This document shows positions 9,994 through 20,345 of a DNA stretch of 64,000 bases, piece by piece. The translations under genes and the position numbers were made by a program. The stretch is taken from NCBI RefSeq assembly GCF_002211765.1, contig NZ_CP022133.1, positions 1,054,001-1,118,000 of the forward strand, read 5' to 3'. This DNA is from Idiomarina piscisalsi. GTDB lineage: Bacteria > Pseudomonadota > Gammaproteobacteria > Enterobacterales > Alteromonadaceae. The notes below the pieces were generated by a model. That model searched no databases. It saw only the letters and a program-made list of their open reading frames with translations, and was not told the origin of the DNA. How positions within the stretch are numbered: position 1 is the first letter of the stretch; each line of letters begins with the position of its first letter.

Positions 9994-9999
9994 ATTATA
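9994..9999 (-). promoter_or_regulatory. Candidate -10 box for mfd
   Basis: On the minus strand this reads TATAAT, a perfect sigma-70 -10 hexamer, about 55 bases before the mfd start. It sits inside the short palindrome CAGTATTATACTG. No good -35 hexamer is visible at 16-18 bases, so the call is weak. Confidence 0.35.
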
Positions 10000-10009
10000 C
10001 TGAAAATGA

Positions 10010-10651
10010 CTAAGAATTGGATGAGTCGTCTGCTTTTTCCTCAGCATTACTTTTTTGTTCACGGCGTTGCCTGGAGCGCTCTTTTAATTGACGGCTTTGT
10101 GCGTGCAGGCTTGCTCTTATGAGAAGCTCCTGATCTTCTTCGCGGATACGCTCAAAGCTTAGAGTGCAAAGAAATTGGTCACTGTTATCAAGTGGTTCTG
10201 AGCTCTCAAGGCGTGCATAACAGTAAATAGCCAACGCTTCTTGTTTGAAAAAAAGTTTCGCCTGAAACATTTGACCGACTTCCAACTGAGCGTCAGAAAC
10301 AACCCGGATACCGCCACCACCGTATTCCTTCCCGGAGAACCGGTGCGCCGCATCGTCCTCGTTACGAAGCATATAGCCAAGTAGAATATTCAAACGCTTG
10401 TGTTGCTGTTCAAGAAAGTCAACTAAAGCGCTCCCGGCAGGCTGCTCAACCTTAATGGCTTGAATTTTATGGGTGTCACTTTCGGCCATGCTTGAGGCAA
10501 TCAAAAACAGCTCCGGAATTTGCGCTTCAAATTCCTCATCGCTTGGCAGTTGGTCAGCACTGTCGAGCGGAACCAAGTTCACCGGGAAGTCGTCCTGTAT
10601 GGTGAAGAAATCGCCTATTGGTGCTGTCATCGATGTCTGCGATTGCATCAT
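10010..10651 (-). CDS. PilZ-domain-like protein
   Basis: A 213-residue cytosolic protein. The C-terminal half resembles a PilZ domain (RFSGKEYGGGGIRVVSD, then LEVGQMFQAKLFF and a final strand LCTLSFERI). The tail is charged and basic (SRQLKERSRQRREQK). The canonical c-di-GMP ligands, RxxxR plus D/NxSxxG, are not clearly conserved: the second motif reads YGGGGI. Its place between mfd and lolC matches my recollection of the V. cholerae plzB locus. A role in c-di-GMP signalling is therefore uncertain. The start uses an ATGATG pair with AGAGG upstream. Confidence 0.7.
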   Translation of the reverse strand: MMQSQTSMTAPIGDFFTIQDDFPVNLVPLDSADQLPSDEEFEAQIPELFLIASSMAESDTHKIQAIKVEQPAGSALVDFLEQQHKRLNILLGYMLRNEDDAAHRFSGKEYGGGGIRVVSDAQLEVGQMFQAKLFFKQEALAIYCYARLESSEPLDNSDQFLCTLSFERIREEDQELLIRASLHAQSRQLKERSRQRREQKSNAEEKADDSSNS

Positions 10652-10736
10652 TGCCTCTGCTTTTAGTTGTCAGGCTGTTTACAAGTCATTATGCTTGCTC
10701 GTAATGAATTAGCAACCACAAAAACATTGAGGGAAC

Positions 10737-11963
10737 ATGTTTCAGCCCGTCGAGCTGTTTATCGGACTGCGTTACAGTCGCTCACGACAGGGATCACCCT
10801 TTACCGCTTTTATAAATCGCTTTGCGTTTATCGGTATCGCGCTGGGCGTTATGGCGCTTGTCGTGGTGATGTCAGTAATGAATGGCTTTGAAGGTCAGCT
10901 GAAAGAACGCATTTTGGGGGCCGTACCTCAGGTCACGGTTCATGACTCTGACAACTCTCGACAACTGACCCGTTGGCAGGAAGCCCGCAAAGCCTTGCCG
11001 GATATTAAAGCCGTTCAGCAAATACTTCCCTATGTTCAAACTCAGGCCATTGTGCAGTTAAGTGACAAACTGTCGGTGGCACAAGTACAAGGGGTTTATC
11101 CGCTTAATGTGGGCTTACCCGAGCCAATGAAAGGCAAACTTACTCAAGGCGACTGGAACTCACTTAACGCGGGAGACTACCACCTTATTATTGGCGAGCG
11201 AATGGCGCAGCGACAAGGTTTAACGCCCGGCGATACCGTCCGTTTAGTTGCGGCTGAAGGCGGCGTTTATACGCCGTTTGGCTTAGTGCCTTCGCAACGT
11301 CGATTTGTCGTTAGCGGTATATTTTCGATGGGTTCTGAAGTCGATGACTCAGTGGTTTTCGCGCACGGCGATGACATTGCTCGGCTTATTCGCTTACCCA
11401 ATAATGCCGTAACCGGTTTACAGTTGTACTTAGATGATGCGTTTAAGGCACCTATTGTCGCTGAGCAAATTCGCAATGAAACTGAGTTCACGGTGTCTGA
11501 CTGGCGTTCGAGTTACGGACAACTGTTTGAAGCGGTGGGGATGGAAAAACGCATGATGTGGTTGATGTTGGCACTCATTATAGCGGTGGCCGCGTTTAAT
11601 ACCTTGTCGGCACTTATTATGGTAATTAACGACAAACGCCACGATATCGCTATTTTGCAAACGATTGGTCTTTCTCATAAAAGCATTCGCTCTGTGTTTC
11701 TTATGCAGGGTTCTTATAACGGTGTCGTAGGCTCAATGATTGGCATTATTCTCGGGCTTTTGGTGAGCTTGTTTTTGAACGACATTATGGCGTTAGTGGG
11801 GGGCGGTTTCACCGTTGGCAGCGGCGGTTTACCCGTATCCATTCAAGCAGGACAAATTTTCTTGATAGCAGTCGCCGCTATTGCATTAACCATTTTAGCG
11901 ACGGTTTACCCAGCGTTACGGGCGGCTCACACGCAACCTTCGGAGGCGCTTCGATATGACTGA
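10737..11963 (+). CDS. lolC: Lipoprotein-releasing system permease LolC
   Basis: This is an inner-membrane subunit of the LolCDE ABC transporter, which extracts outer-membrane lipoproteins and passes them to LolA. The 408 residues have the family layout: one N-terminal transmembrane helix ([22 protein letters not shown]), a periplasmic domain of about 200 residues, then three C-terminal helices including the FtsX-like segment [20 protein letters not shown]. The start has GAGGG just upstream. The 3' end overlaps lolD by eight bases, so the three genes form one operon. Confidence 0.95.
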   Translation: MFQPVELFIGLRYSRSRQGSPFTAFINRFAFIGIALGVMALVVVMSVMNGFEGQLKERILGAVPQVTVHDSDNSRQLTRWQEARKALPDIKAVQQILPYVQTQAIVQLSDKLSVAQVQGVYPLNVGLPEPMKGKLTQGDWNSLNAGDYHLIIGERMAQRQGLTPGDTVRLVAAEGGVYTPFGLVPSQRRFVVSGIFSMGSEVDDSVVFAHGDDIARLIRLPNNAVTGLQLYLDDAFKAPIVAEQIRNETEFTVSDWRSSYGQLFEAVGMEKRMMWLMLALIIAVAAFNTLSALIMVINDKRHDIAILQTIGLSHKSIRSVFLMQGSYNGVVGSMIGIILGLLVSLFLNDIMALVGGGFTVGSGGLPVSIQAGQIFLIAVAAIALTILATVYPALRAAHTQPSEALRYD

Positions 11964-12666
11964 TTTACTGCATTGCAGCGGACTGAGTAAGACCTATCAG
12001 GACGGCGATAACCAGGTTAACGTATTAAAGTCAGTCGACTTTTCCATTGCTGCCGGCGAGATGGTTGCTATTGTTGGGGCGTCAGGCTCAGGGAAAAGTA
12101 CCTTACTGCATATACTGGGCGGGCTGGAAAAGCCAACGACAGGTGAGTTGATGTTTAATGATCAGGACATGACAAGCTGGTCTTCTGACAAGCTGTCCAG
12201 CTGGCGCAACAGCAACCTCGGCTTTGTGTATCAATTCCATCATTTATTACCGGAATTTTCGGCACTGGAAAATGTGGCTATGCCGCTATTAATAGCCGGA
12301 GAAAAGGCAAAAAACGCTAAGCAAACGGCACAAACTTTATTAGAACGAGTTGGATTAGGTCATCGTTTGTCACATCGCCCTTCGCAGCTTTCTGGTGGTG
12401 AGCGACAGCGAGTAGCGATTGCCCGGGCTTTTGTTAATAACCCGGATATTGTGCTGGCGGACGAGCCAACAGGGAATTTAGATGGAGAAGCGGCGGCCAG
12501 TATTTATCAATTAATGCTCGAACTGAATAAAGAAAAAGGCACAGCCTTTATTGTGGTGACGCATGACAACACATTGGCCGAGCAGCTGCATCGGGTTGAG
12601 CGATTAGTTGACGGTACTCTGGATGCTAAACGGTCTAATAACGATGCACAGGTGAGTCATCAATGA
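11956..12666 (+). CDS. lolD: Lipoprotein-releasing system ATPase LolD
   Basis: This is the ATP-binding subunit that drives lipoprotein release by LolCE. The 236-residue protein has Walker [10 protein letters not shown], a Q-loop region ([19 protein letters not shown]), the ABC signature LSGGERQR and Walker [13 protein letters not shown], with the switch histidine in VVTHD. It overlaps lolC by eight bases and lolE by four, consistent with coupled translation. Confidence 0.97.
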   Translation: MTDLLHCSGLSKTYQDGDNQVNVLKSVDFSIAAGEMVAIVGASGSGKSTLLHILGGLEKPTTGELMFNDQDMTSWSSDKLSSWRNSNLGFVYQFHHLLPEFSALENVAMPLLIAGEKAKNAKQTAQTLLERVGLGHRLSHRPSQLSGGERQRVAIARAFVNNPDIVLADEPTGNLDGEAAASIYQLMLELNKEKGTAFIVVTHDNTLAEQLHRVERLVDGTLDAKRSNNDAQVSHQ

Positions 12667-13898
12667 GTTTAGCTTGGCTCTTGGCAAAACGATTCCGCAG
12701 TCGCCGCGATAAAAAGGGTTTTTTATCGTTTATTTCAGCGTCGTCAACGACAGGTATTGCATTGGGTTGTGCGGTGCTTATTGCCGCATTATCGATGATG
12801 AATGGTTTTCAAAATGTGTTACAGAACAAGTTGTTGTCTGTGGTGCCTCATGTTGAATACAGCGCTGTGGAAGGTGAACTTAAAAATTGGGAGCTCATCA
12901 GCAAAATTGCGTTAGAGCACCCCGGCGTGACGGCAACAGCACCCGGTATTAATAGTACGGTTATGGTGCAAACCGATACCAGTTTTCACGGTATTCAACT
13001 TAAAGGGATTGATCCTGCCAAAGAAAATACGGTGTCTGAGCTGGCCAATTACGTCAGTCAAAAGGACTGGCAGCGTTGGACTTCTGAAGGCGGCATTTTG
13101 CTCGGCGCTGGCATCGCTGAGAAACTGAATGTCAAGGTCGGCGATTCATTGTCTATTTTGTTTCCTGAAAAGTCACAAAGAGGCTTTCAGTCTCCTAAAC
13201 GCAAACGACTGAAGATAACTGGGTTGTTTGAATTCGGTGGTGAAATTGATCACTTAAATGCCTACGTGTCTCTCGATACGGCGATGCACGAATTAACCAT
13301 TGCCGACGGGGTCACTTCCGTTCGACTCGCATTGAGCGATGTCTTCACCGCGCCGGCAGTCGCCCAGGAGGTCGGTAATCAATTGCCTGAGTTGGTGTAC
13401 CTGAATGACTGGACGCGCACCCATGGGCATCTATACAGAGATATTGAGCTGGTTCGCTCGGTCGTTTATCTGGTGTTGGTACTGGTAATGGCTGTGGCGT
13501 GTTTTAACATTGTATCGACGTTGGTAATGACGGTTGCGAAAAAACGTCGCCAAATTGCGATGTTGAAAACGCTGGGCATGAAGGACCGAACATTGCTACT
13601 GACCTTTATGCTGCAGGGAATCATGAACGGGCTTTATGGCGTACTTTGGGGCGCAGGTATTGGTATACTACTAGGACAGTTCATGCCGGGCATTATGCGT
13701 TTTATCGAGTCGTTATTTAATATCGATATTCTCGATGGCGGTATCTATTTCGTGAGTGACATACCGTCACAATGGCAGTGGAATGATGTTGTTTTAGTGA
13801 GCGCTGTTGCACTTATCATGAGTTGGTTGGCAACCATCTACCCGGCTTGGCGGGCAATAAAAGTAGAACCTGCTAAGGCGCTGCACGACAGGGGCTAG
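12663..13898 (+). CDS. lolE: Lipoprotein-releasing system permease LolE
   Basis: This is the second membrane subunit of LolCDE. The 411 residues share the LolC layout. The N-terminal helix contains [22 protein letters not shown] periplasmic domain follows, then a C-terminal FtsX-type bundle starting with [24 protein letters not shown]. It is the third gene of the operon, which supports LolE rather than LolC. Its last four bases overlap the convergent DUF2062 gene. Confidence 0.95.
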   Translation: MSLAWLLAKRFRSRRDKKGFLSFISASSTTGIALGCAVLIAALSMMNGFQNVLQNKLLSVVPHVEYSAVEGELKNWELISKIALEHPGVTATAPGINSTVMVQTDTSFHGIQLKGIDPAKENTVSELANYVSQKDWQRWTSEGGILLGAGIAEKLNVKVGDSLSILFPEKSQRGFQSPKRKRLKITGLFEFGGEIDHLNAYVSLDTAMHELTIADGVTSVRLALSDVFTAPAVAQEVGNQLPELVYLNDWTRTHGHLYRDIELVRSVVYLVLVLVMAVACFNIVSTLVMTVAKKRRQIAMLKTLGMKDRTLLLTFMLQGIMNGLYGVLWGAGIGILLGQFMPGIMRFIESLFNIDILDGGIYFVSDIPSQWQWNDVVLVSAVALIMSWLATIYPAWRAIKVEPAKALHDRG

Positions 13899-14404
13899 TC
13901 ACTTTGACGGTTGCGCCATGCTTTAACGACCGAGCGCCGCCAAAGTAAGCGAATCGCAATATAGCCAATTAAACTCGACAGTGTTCCTAAAATTAAGCAG
14001 CCGAGAATAAAGGCGGGACCAATGGTCGAAATGCTATGTCCCAGCCACTCCCAACTCAATTCAAACGCAAAGGGCTGTGGCGGTTCAGCCAAAATGGCAT
14101 TACCCACCAAGTAGCACAGATAAAACATCGGAGGCATGGTAATCGGGTTCGATACCCAAACCAGACCAACGGACAGCGGCAGATTAACTCGGAAAGGAAT
14201 GGCCGAGGCGGCCGCTAATAACATTTGAAAAGGAACAGGGACAAACGCGCAGAACAGGCCGACAGCGAACGCGCCGGAGGCTGATCGCCGATTTAAGTGC
14301 CATAAATTTGCATCATGCAATAGGCTGCCAAATATTCTTATTGCCTTAGACTCACGCACTTTTTGGTGGTCAGGCATAAAGCGTTGAATAAAGCGTCTGG
14401 CCAT
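13895..14404 (-). CDS. DUF2062 membrane protein
   Basis: A 169-residue membrane protein of the DUF2062 family, whose function is unknown. The family signature is visible in ASGAFAVGLFCAFVPVPFQ and in VWVSNPITMPPMFYLCYLVG. Three to four hydrophobic segments are evident, ending in a basic cytosolic tail (RLLWRRSVVKAWRNRQ). It often sits near comEC and lolE in gammaproteobacteria. The gene is divergent from comEC and overlaps the lolE stop by four bases. Confidence 0.88.
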   Translation of the reverse strand: MARRFIQRFMPDHQKVRESKAIRIFGSLLHDANLWHLNRRSASGAFAVGLFCAFVPVPFQMLLAAASAIPFRVNLPLSVGLVWVSNPITMPPMFYLCYLVGNAILAEPPQPFAFELSWEWLGHSISTIGPAFILGCLILGTLSSLIGYIAIRLLWRRSVVKAWRNRQSD

Positions 14405-14454
14405 AATGTGATGTTTATTACCTGTTTCGATTTGCTCCAGGGAGGGAGCAAGCG

Positions 14455-16611
14455 ATGGATTTAAAAACCATCAGGTTACTACTTATTGTTGTATTTTGCG
14501 GCATTTCTTGGGTGAATGCCAACCTTTATTGGCAAGAGTTTCAGTCATTACCCAGTGAATACTTTGACTCAGAGCATGATATTCAAATGACTCTCGATGA
14601 AATCCCTCAAGTCTATCAATATCATACGCGCATTACGGGACGAATTTTGCGTACAAAAGCGTTCTCACCCGCCTGGTACCAACATATAAAAGTGCAGTTA
14701 AACCTTTACACTTACGACGAACGTATCGTCCTTAAAGCGGGAGATACGATACGAGGCACTGCGACCTTCAAAGTACCAAAGAGTTACCGTAACGATGGCA
14801 GCTTTAACTATAAATCGTACTTAATGCGACAGGGAATAAGCGCCACCGGCTCAATCAAAAATGTATCCGTGGTACGCCGTTCCCCTACTATTCGTCAGCA
14901 GGTTTTTGATGCCTTAAAGCAGGCAGAGTTAGAGTTTGGCGGTGTTATTGCAGCCTTAACGATTGGCGAACGCAGCCTTCTGTCACACGAGGTAAAAGAC
15001 GTTTGGCAAAAGACTGGGCTCGCTCACAGCCTTGCGATATCCGGGCTGCACATCGGTATGGTGGTTGGGGCGGTGTTTCTGTTTGTTTCGTTTTGTTTTC
15101 GGTATCTACCGGTGAGCCCCGTTTTTCGCGAACGCTATAACAAACGGTTGATATGTGCCTGTGTGGGTATTTTAGTGGCGGTGTTTTACGCATTTTTAGC
15201 AAACTTTGCCATATCGACGGTTCGTGCGCTTGTTCTTGCCGGCATTGTACTTATGCACAAATTACTTGGTGTGCGGGTTACCCCCTTGCAGTTGCTGCTA
15301 AGAACGAGCTTTGGGGTTTTTGTTATTGATCCGTTTGCCTGGCAGGATGCTGGATTTTGGTTGTCAATTTGCGCCGTCACCACGTTATTTTTTAGCCATT
15401 GGCGTTGGCGCTCGAAAGCAGGACGCATGGCCAACCTGCGACAACTCTGGTTCATCCAGTGGGTGCTGTTAATTATCATGGCGCCGTTATCGGTCTACTT
15501 ATTCGGCGGTTTTTCTCTGTTTGCACCACTGGTTAACTTGCTGGTCTTACCGCTTATCAGTTTTTGGATTTTACCGCTATCACTTATTGGAACCTTGTGT
15601 AGCTTATTTGACGGTAGCCGTTACGCTCAGTGGCTATGGTACATTGCAGAACAGCCGCTCGTTTACATAATGCCTTACTTAAATCAGCTCAGTGTTCATC
15701 CCTGGAATTGGATGGCAATAGACACTTTGGCAGCGACCCGGGAGGCTCGTTTTGGGGCGTTATGGGCGCTAATTATTGTCTTTACGGTCCCTGTTGTGCG
15801 CGTTTGGCAGCGGATCTTGCTTGTTGTTTGTTTACCGCTCTGTATCTTTGTCTTACTGAATCAGCGAGACGGGCAACTGCGAATCCATGTGTTAGATGTC
15901 GGGCAAAGTCAGGCGATTGTTGTTGAGAGAAATGGCCGTGCTTTGTTAATGGACACCGGGGTTTCTTATCACAGCGGGTTCAGTATGGCCGAGCAGGTCA
16001 TTGAACCCTTTTTGCGGTACCACGGGTTAGTCCCCGAGCTTGCTATTATCAGCCACAAAGACAACGACCACAGTGGCGGCAAAGCCTATTTAGAAAAACG
16101 CTATCCCGGAATAAAGTGGTTTGGCGCGACAACCGGCAAGCCATGCCTGGCTGGGCAGACGAACTATTGGAATGAACTGTCTTTGCACACGTACTGGCCA
16201 ACAGCGTCATATAAAAAAAGCGGTCAGCTTAGCCGTAACAATGAATCGTGTGTTGTACAGTTACGTTGGCATGAATTTACCATGCTCTTTCCCGGCGACA
16301 TTGAAATGGGAGCAGAACAATCGTTATTGACGTCAGTTCGCTCAAATGAGGTGCTCAATTCAACGATTCTGACCATTCCTCACCACGGCAGTAAAACGTC
16401 AACAAGTTGGCCATTGTTGCAGGCGGTAGATGCTGAAGCGTACGTTATTAGCTATGGAAAGCATCGTGGCTATAACTTCCCGCACCGATATACGATAGGT
16501 CGTTTACAGCGTACCGGTGCGCCTTGGTTCGGCACGCAAGAGGTGGGGCAAATCACCATTACCAGTAATGGGTACTCATGGAGTTTGGAGTTACCTCATG
16601 AAAACAGGTAG
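14455..16611 (+). CDS. comEC: ComEC/Rec2 DNA uptake channel
   Basis: An inner-membrane protein that moves single-stranded DNA into the cytoplasm during natural transformation. The 718 residues are full length. The N-terminal OB-like domain is followed by the polytopic competence domain (GLAHSLAISGLHIGMVVGAVFLF is the typical entry motif). The C-terminal metallo-beta-lactamase-fold domain has LDVGQSQAIVVE, the metal motif SHKDNDHSGG and IPHHGSKTSTS. GGAGG precedes the start. msbA starts 35 bases after the stop, an arrangement common in this group. Competence itself would need pilus and ComF/DprA genes not in this window. Confidence 0.95.
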   Translation: MDLKTIRLLLIVVFCGISWVNANLYWQEFQSLPSEYFDSEHDIQMTLDEIPQVYQYHTRITGRILRTKAFSPAWYQHIKVQLNLYTYDERIVLKAGDTIRGTATFKVPKSYRNDGSFNYKSYLMRQGISATGSIKNVSVVRRSPTIRQQVFDALKQAELEFGGVIAALTIGERSLLSHEVKDVWQKTGLAHSLAISGLHIGMVVGAVFLFVSFCFRYLPVSPVFRERYNKRLICACVGILVAVFYAFLANFAISTVRALVLAGIVLMHKLLGVRVTPLQLLLRTSFGVFVIDPFAWQDAGFWLSICAVTTLFFSHWRWRSKAGRMANLRQLWFIQWVLLIIMAPLSVYLFGGFSLFAPLVNLLVLPLISFWILPLSLIGTLCSLFDGSRYAQWLWYIAEQPLVYIMPYLNQLSVHPWNWMAIDTLAATREARFGALWALIIVFTVPVVRVWQRILLVVCLPLCIFVLLNQRDGQLRIHVLDVGQSQAIVVERNGRALLMDTGVSYHSGFSMAEQVIEPFLRYHGLVPELAIISHKDNDHSGGKAYLEKRYPGIKWFGATTGKPCLAGQTNYWNELSLHTYWPTASYKKSGQLSRNNESCVVQLRWHEFTMLFPGDIEMGAEQSLLTSVRSNEVLNSTILTIPHHGSKTSTSWPLLQAVDAEAYVISYGKHRGYNFPHRYTIGRLQRTGAPWFGTQEVGQITITSNGYSWSLELPHENR

Positions 16612-16646
16612 AATGCACAAAGTTTTAATGACTTATATGAGACTAC

Positions 16647-18395
16647 ATGGATTCTCAGCAAAAAAAACAGACGACTTTTAAGCGTTTAATTGGTTATATC
16701 AAACCTTACAAACTCGCTTTTATCGCCGCAGTTATTGGTATGATCGGATATGCTGGCGTTGATACATTATTCTTCTCGCAAATTGAAACCCTTATTGATG
16801 ACGGGTTAACTGAGCAAAATTCCGATATTCTCATTTATGGTGCCATTTTCGTCCCGTTTTTCTTTATTATTCGGGGCTTTTTTAATTTTGCCTCAAGCTA
16901 CTTCTTAAATTGGGTGGGCTTTAAAGTTGTCACAAAAATGCGACAACAGCTGTTTGATCATTTAATGAAGTTGCCAGTCTCATTCCACGACCAGCATTCT
17001 ACCGGCGACTTAATTTCAAAAATCACCTATGACACACAACAAGTGGCGGAAGCCAGTAGCAGGGCTTTGCTCGTTTTAGTTCGTGAAGGCGCTTTTGTTA
17101 TTGGACTACTGGGTCTCATGTTTTACCAAAGCTGGCAGTTATCGCTGGTCTTTTTGGTTGTTGGACCACTTATCGCCAAAGTTGTCTCCGTCGTGTCTAA
17201 GCGTTTCCGTAAAGTCAGCAGCCGTATTCAAACCGCCATGGGGAATGTGACAACCACCGCCGAGCAAATGATTAATGGCCACAAAGTGGTGGTGATGCAC
17301 GAGGGTCAAAAGAAAGAGTCAAAACGGTTCTCTGAAATTAATAATACGACGCGTAACCAGAACATGAAACTGGTGAATACGCGCGTTATTAGTACGTCGG
17401 TTATTCAGTTCATTGCGTCATTGAGTTTGTCGATGGTTCTGGTTATAGCGAGCTTCCCGGAAATGCTGGGAGAGCTATCGGCCGGTGCGTTCACGACCTT
17501 GCTGACATCGATGATCATGCTATTACGCCCATTAAAGCAACTCACCAATGTGAACAGTGACTTTCAGCGCGGTATTGCTGCGGCAACGAGTGTATTTACT
17601 ATCCTTGATGAGCCTATTGAAATTGATAAGGGCTCAAAAGTGATTGATCGCGCGGCCGGGCAGATTGAATTTGATGATGTGAGCTTTGGTTACCAGCAGG
17701 GCGATGACTTAGCCTTAGAGCATGTCAGCTTCAATGTTGCCCCAGGCAAAACGATAGCGCTGGTAGGACGCTCAGGGAGTGGTAAGTCAACAATTTCGAA
17801 CTTGTTGACCCGTTTCTACGATGTTGAACAGGGGCGCATTTTACTCGATGGCCACAATATTAATGACTACAAGTTGAAATGCTTACGCCGACAATTTGCT
17901 CTGGTTTCCCAGCACGTCACGTTATTTAACGACACTATTGCTAACAATATCGCTTATGGGGCGTCAAAAGATGTGTCAAAAGACGACATTATCAAAGCGG
18001 CCGAGCAAGCGTACGTCACTGAGTTTACGGATAATATGCCGAAAGGTCTGGATACCATGGTGGGTGAAAACGGTGTTATGTTGTCAGGCGGCCAACGTCA
18101 GCGTATTGCGATAGCCAGAGCATTATTGCAAGACGCGCCAATACTTATTCTCGATGAAGCAACCTCTGCACTTGATACGGAGTCTGAGCGTCATATTCAG
18201 CAGGCCTTAGGGGCGTTACGAAAAAACCGTACAGCTATCGTTATTGCGCACCGCTTATCGACCATCGAAAATGCCGATGAAATTTTGGTGATGGATAATG
18301 GTGAAATAATCGAGCGAGGTACTCACCAACAGCTTCTCGATCAGGAGGGCGCTTATTCCCAACTGTATAATTTACAGTTTCACGGAGGCGCCTAA
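16647..18395 (+). CDS. msbA: Lipid A export ATP-binding/permease protein MsbA
   Basis: This inner-membrane homodimeric ABC exporter flips core lipid A. The 582-residue length matches the family. Residues 1-320 form the six-helix transmembrane domain. The nucleotide-binding domain has Walker A GRSGSGKST, signature LSGGQRQR, Walker B ILILDEATSALD and the switch region VIAHRLSTIE. The stop codon shares one base with the lpxK start. The gene order msbA-lpxK-Trm112-like-kdsB is a classic LPS biosynthesis block. Confidence 0.96.
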   Translation: MDSQQKKQTTFKRLIGYIKPYKLAFIAAVIGMIGYAGVDTLFFSQIETLIDDGLTEQNSDILIYGAIFVPFFFIIRGFFNFASSYFLNWVGFKVVTKMRQQLFDHLMKLPVSFHDQHSTGDLISKITYDTQQVAEASSRALLVLVREGAFVIGLLGLMFYQSWQLSLVFLVVGPLIAKVVSVVSKRFRKVSSRIQTAMGNVTTTAEQMINGHKVVVMHEGQKKESKRFSEINNTTRNQNMKLVNTRVISTSVIQFIASLSLSMVLVIASFPEMLGELSAGAFTTLLTSMIMLLRPLKQLTNVNSDFQRGIAAATSVFTILDEPIEIDKGSKVIDRAAGQIEFDDVSFGYQQGDDLALEHVSFNVAPGKTIALVGRSGSGKSTISNLLTRFYDVEQGRILLDGHNINDYKLKCLRRQFALVSQHVTLFNDTIANNIAYGASKDVSKDDIIKAAEQAYVTEFTDNMPKGLDTMVGENGVMLSGGQRQRIAIARALLQDAPILILDEATSALDTESERHIQQALGALRKNRTAIVIAHRLSTIENADEILVMDNGEIIERGTHQQLLDQEGAYSQLYNLQFHGGA

Positions 18396-19381
18396 TGTGG
18401 CTTCAACAGCAGTGGTATAAGGCGCGTATTCATCCGCTTTTATTGTTACTAGCGCCGTTGTCATTGCTGTTTTGGCTGCTGACAAACCTGCGCCGTAGTT
18501 TTTATTTTTTAGGGCTATTTAAGCGTCACAAAGTGGATCTTCCGGTTATTGTGGTGGGTAATATCAGCGTTGGAGGTACCGGCAAAACACCGATGGTTAT
18601 TGCGCTTTGTCAGTGGCTAAAGGAAGAAGGCTGGACGCCGGGTATTGTTAGCCGTGGCTATGGGGCGAAAGGCCCTTTTCCTCATTCTGTTACTAAGAGC
18701 GATAATGCGGAAAGAACGGGTGACGAGCCGTTGGTGATGCATAAACGAACAGGGAGCCCCGTGGTTATTGCCCCCAAGCGGGTTGAGGCCGCAGAGTATA
18801 TGGCGGAGAAACACCCTGACGTCGATATCATTATTTCCGATGACGGTCTCCAGCACTATGCGCTTAAACGCGATATTGAACTGATTATGCTGGACGCTGA
18901 ACGTGGTGTTGGTAATGGCTGGTTGTTACCGGCAGGACCGCTGAGAGAGGGACCATGGCGCTTAAAAGGCTCTCAATGGGTAGTGTCAAATTATGGTCGC
19001 CACCCATTTGCCCGGTATGTCACGGAAGTCGAAAATGGTCAATGGTATCGGGTGAACAATAATGAGCGCATCGAACTGGATAAAGAGCAGACTTATAACG
19101 CAGTGGCAGCTATCGGCTACCCGCAGCGATTTTTCAACTCCTTGAAGGACCAAGGCTTTAAACTAGAGCAAACCGTACCTTTTAATGATCATCATGAGTT
19201 TGTTGAAAGTGATTTTAGCGGCCTGAAAGAATTCCCCCTATTAATGACAGAAAAAGACGCTGGAAAATGCCAATCGTTCGCGTTAGATAATTGGTATTAT
19301 CAGCCAATAGCAACCAAACTGCCCGATTCGCTTAAAGAGCAGTTACTGAAAGAGTTGGAAAGGAAACGAAATGCCCATTGA
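18395..19381 (+). CDS. lpxK: Tetraacyldisaccharide 4'-kinase LpxK
   Basis: LpxK phosphorylates the 4' position of the lipid A disaccharide precursor at the inner membrane. The 328-residue protein starts with a membrane-associating helix (PLLLLLAPLSLLFWLLTNLRR). The P-loop motif VGNISVGGTGKTPMV follows, then SDDGLQHYAL and the conserved LPAGPLRE. It is coupled to msbA by a one-base overlap and to the following small gene by an 11-base overlap. Confidence 0.96.
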   Translation: MWLQQQWYKARIHPLLLLLAPLSLLFWLLTNLRRSFYFLGLFKRHKVDLPVIVVGNISVGGTGKTPMVIALCQWLKEEGWTPGIVSRGYGAKGPFPHSVTKSDNAERTGDEPLVMHKRTGSPVVIAPKRVEAAEYMAEKHPDVDIIISDDGLQHYALKRDIELIMLDAERGVGNGWLLPAGPLREGPWRLKGSQWVVSNYGRHPFARYVTEVENGQWYRVNNNERIELDKEQTYNAVAAIGYPQRFFNSLKDQGFKLEQTVPFNDHHEFVESDFSGLKEFPLLMTEKDAGKCQSFALDNWYYQPIATKLPDSLKEQLLKELERKRNAH

Positions 19382-19568
19382 AGCTAAAACGTTAAATATA
19401 CTGGCGTGCCCTAAGTGCAAGGGGAAATTGGTTCACTATGTGGAAAAAGACGAGTTGGTTTGTCGAGGTGAGCAGCTTGCCTATCCGATTAGCGAAGATA
19501 TTCCGGTACTAATTGCCGACAAAGCACGTGAAATCAGCAGTGAAGAGTTAGAAAAGGTTCCTTCATGA
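19371..19568 (+). CDS. ycaR: Trm112-family small zinc-ribbon-like protein (YcaR)
   Basis: A 65-residue Trm112/UPF0434 family protein. It has the CPKCKGKL motif near the N-terminus and the conserved [13 protein letters not shown] segment. A third Cys occurs in LVCRGE, while the fourth zinc ligand of longer relatives is missing. It lies between lpxK and kdsB with overlaps of 11 and four bases, as in E. coli. The role in bacteria is not settled. Confidence 0.9.
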   Translation: MPIEAKTLNILACPKCKGKLVHYVEKDELVCRGEQLAYPISEDIPVLIADKAREISSEELEKVPS

Positions 19569-20326
19569 GCTTCACCGTAGTGATTCCGGCCCGTTATGGG
19601 TCAAGTCGTTTACCCGGTAAGCCCTTAGCTGATATCGGCGGCAAGCCCATGGTTCAGCATGTTTATGAGCGCGCACAACAAAGTGGTGCAGGGCGGGTTA
19701 TCGTTGCCACTGATGACAGCAGAATAGAAAGCGCAGTAGAAGCCTTTGGCGGTCAGGTATTAATGACCTCACCAGAGCATAATTCGGGCACCGAGCGTCT
19801 GGCCGAAGTGATTAATAAACTGGCTATTGAAACGTCCGAAGTGGTCGTCAACGTACAGGGCGACGAGCCCTTTATCCCGCCGGAAATCATCCGCCAGGTA
19901 GCTGATAACCTGGCTAACCAGACGGCTGCGCGCATGGCGACGCTTTCTGTACCAATAAACGACGCGGAAGACATCTTTAACCCAAATGCAGTCAAAGTGG
20001 TGACTGACAGCAACGGTTATGCACTGTATTTCAGCCGTGCAGCGATACCATGGAGCCGGGACGACTTTGCTAAAGAGCAGCCGTTGCCCCCCGAGATTGT
20101 TGAACGTTATCAACGTCACATTGGTATTTATGCGTATCGTGCTGGTTTTGTATTGGACTACATTACCTGGGAAAGCAGCCCATTAGAGCATATTGAGTCG
20201 TTAGAGCAGCTACGCGTGCTTTGGCATGGTGAGCGTATTCATGTCGCTGAGGCAATAAAAACGCCCGCGGCAGGTATCGACACTGAAGCCGACTTGCAGC
20301 GGGCGAGAGCATTGGCCAGCGACTAA
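19565..20326 (+). CDS. kdsB: 3-deoxy-manno-octulosonate cytidylyltransferase KdsB
   Basis: It activates Kdo with CTP to form CMP-Kdo for attachment to lipid A. The 253-residue protein begins [17 protein letters not shown], the nucleotide-binding signature. [16 protein letters not shown] and the [14 protein letters not shown]-terminal region follow. It is the last gene of the msbA-lpxK block, overlapping the previous gene by four bases. Confidence 0.96.
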   Translation: MSFTVVIPARYGSSRLPGKPLADIGGKPMVQHVYERAQQSGAGRVIVATDDSRIESAVEAFGGQVLMTSPEHNSGTERLAEVINKLAIETSEVVVNVQGDEPFIPPEIIRQVADNLANQTAARMATLSVPINDAEDIFNPNAVKVVTDSNGYALYFSRAAIPWSRDDFAKEQPLPPEIVERYQRHIGIYAYRAGFVLDYITWESSPLEHIESLEQLRVLWHGERIHVAEAIKTPAAGIDTEADLQRARALASD

Positions 20327-20345
20327 GCTGGCCTTGCGGAATCTG

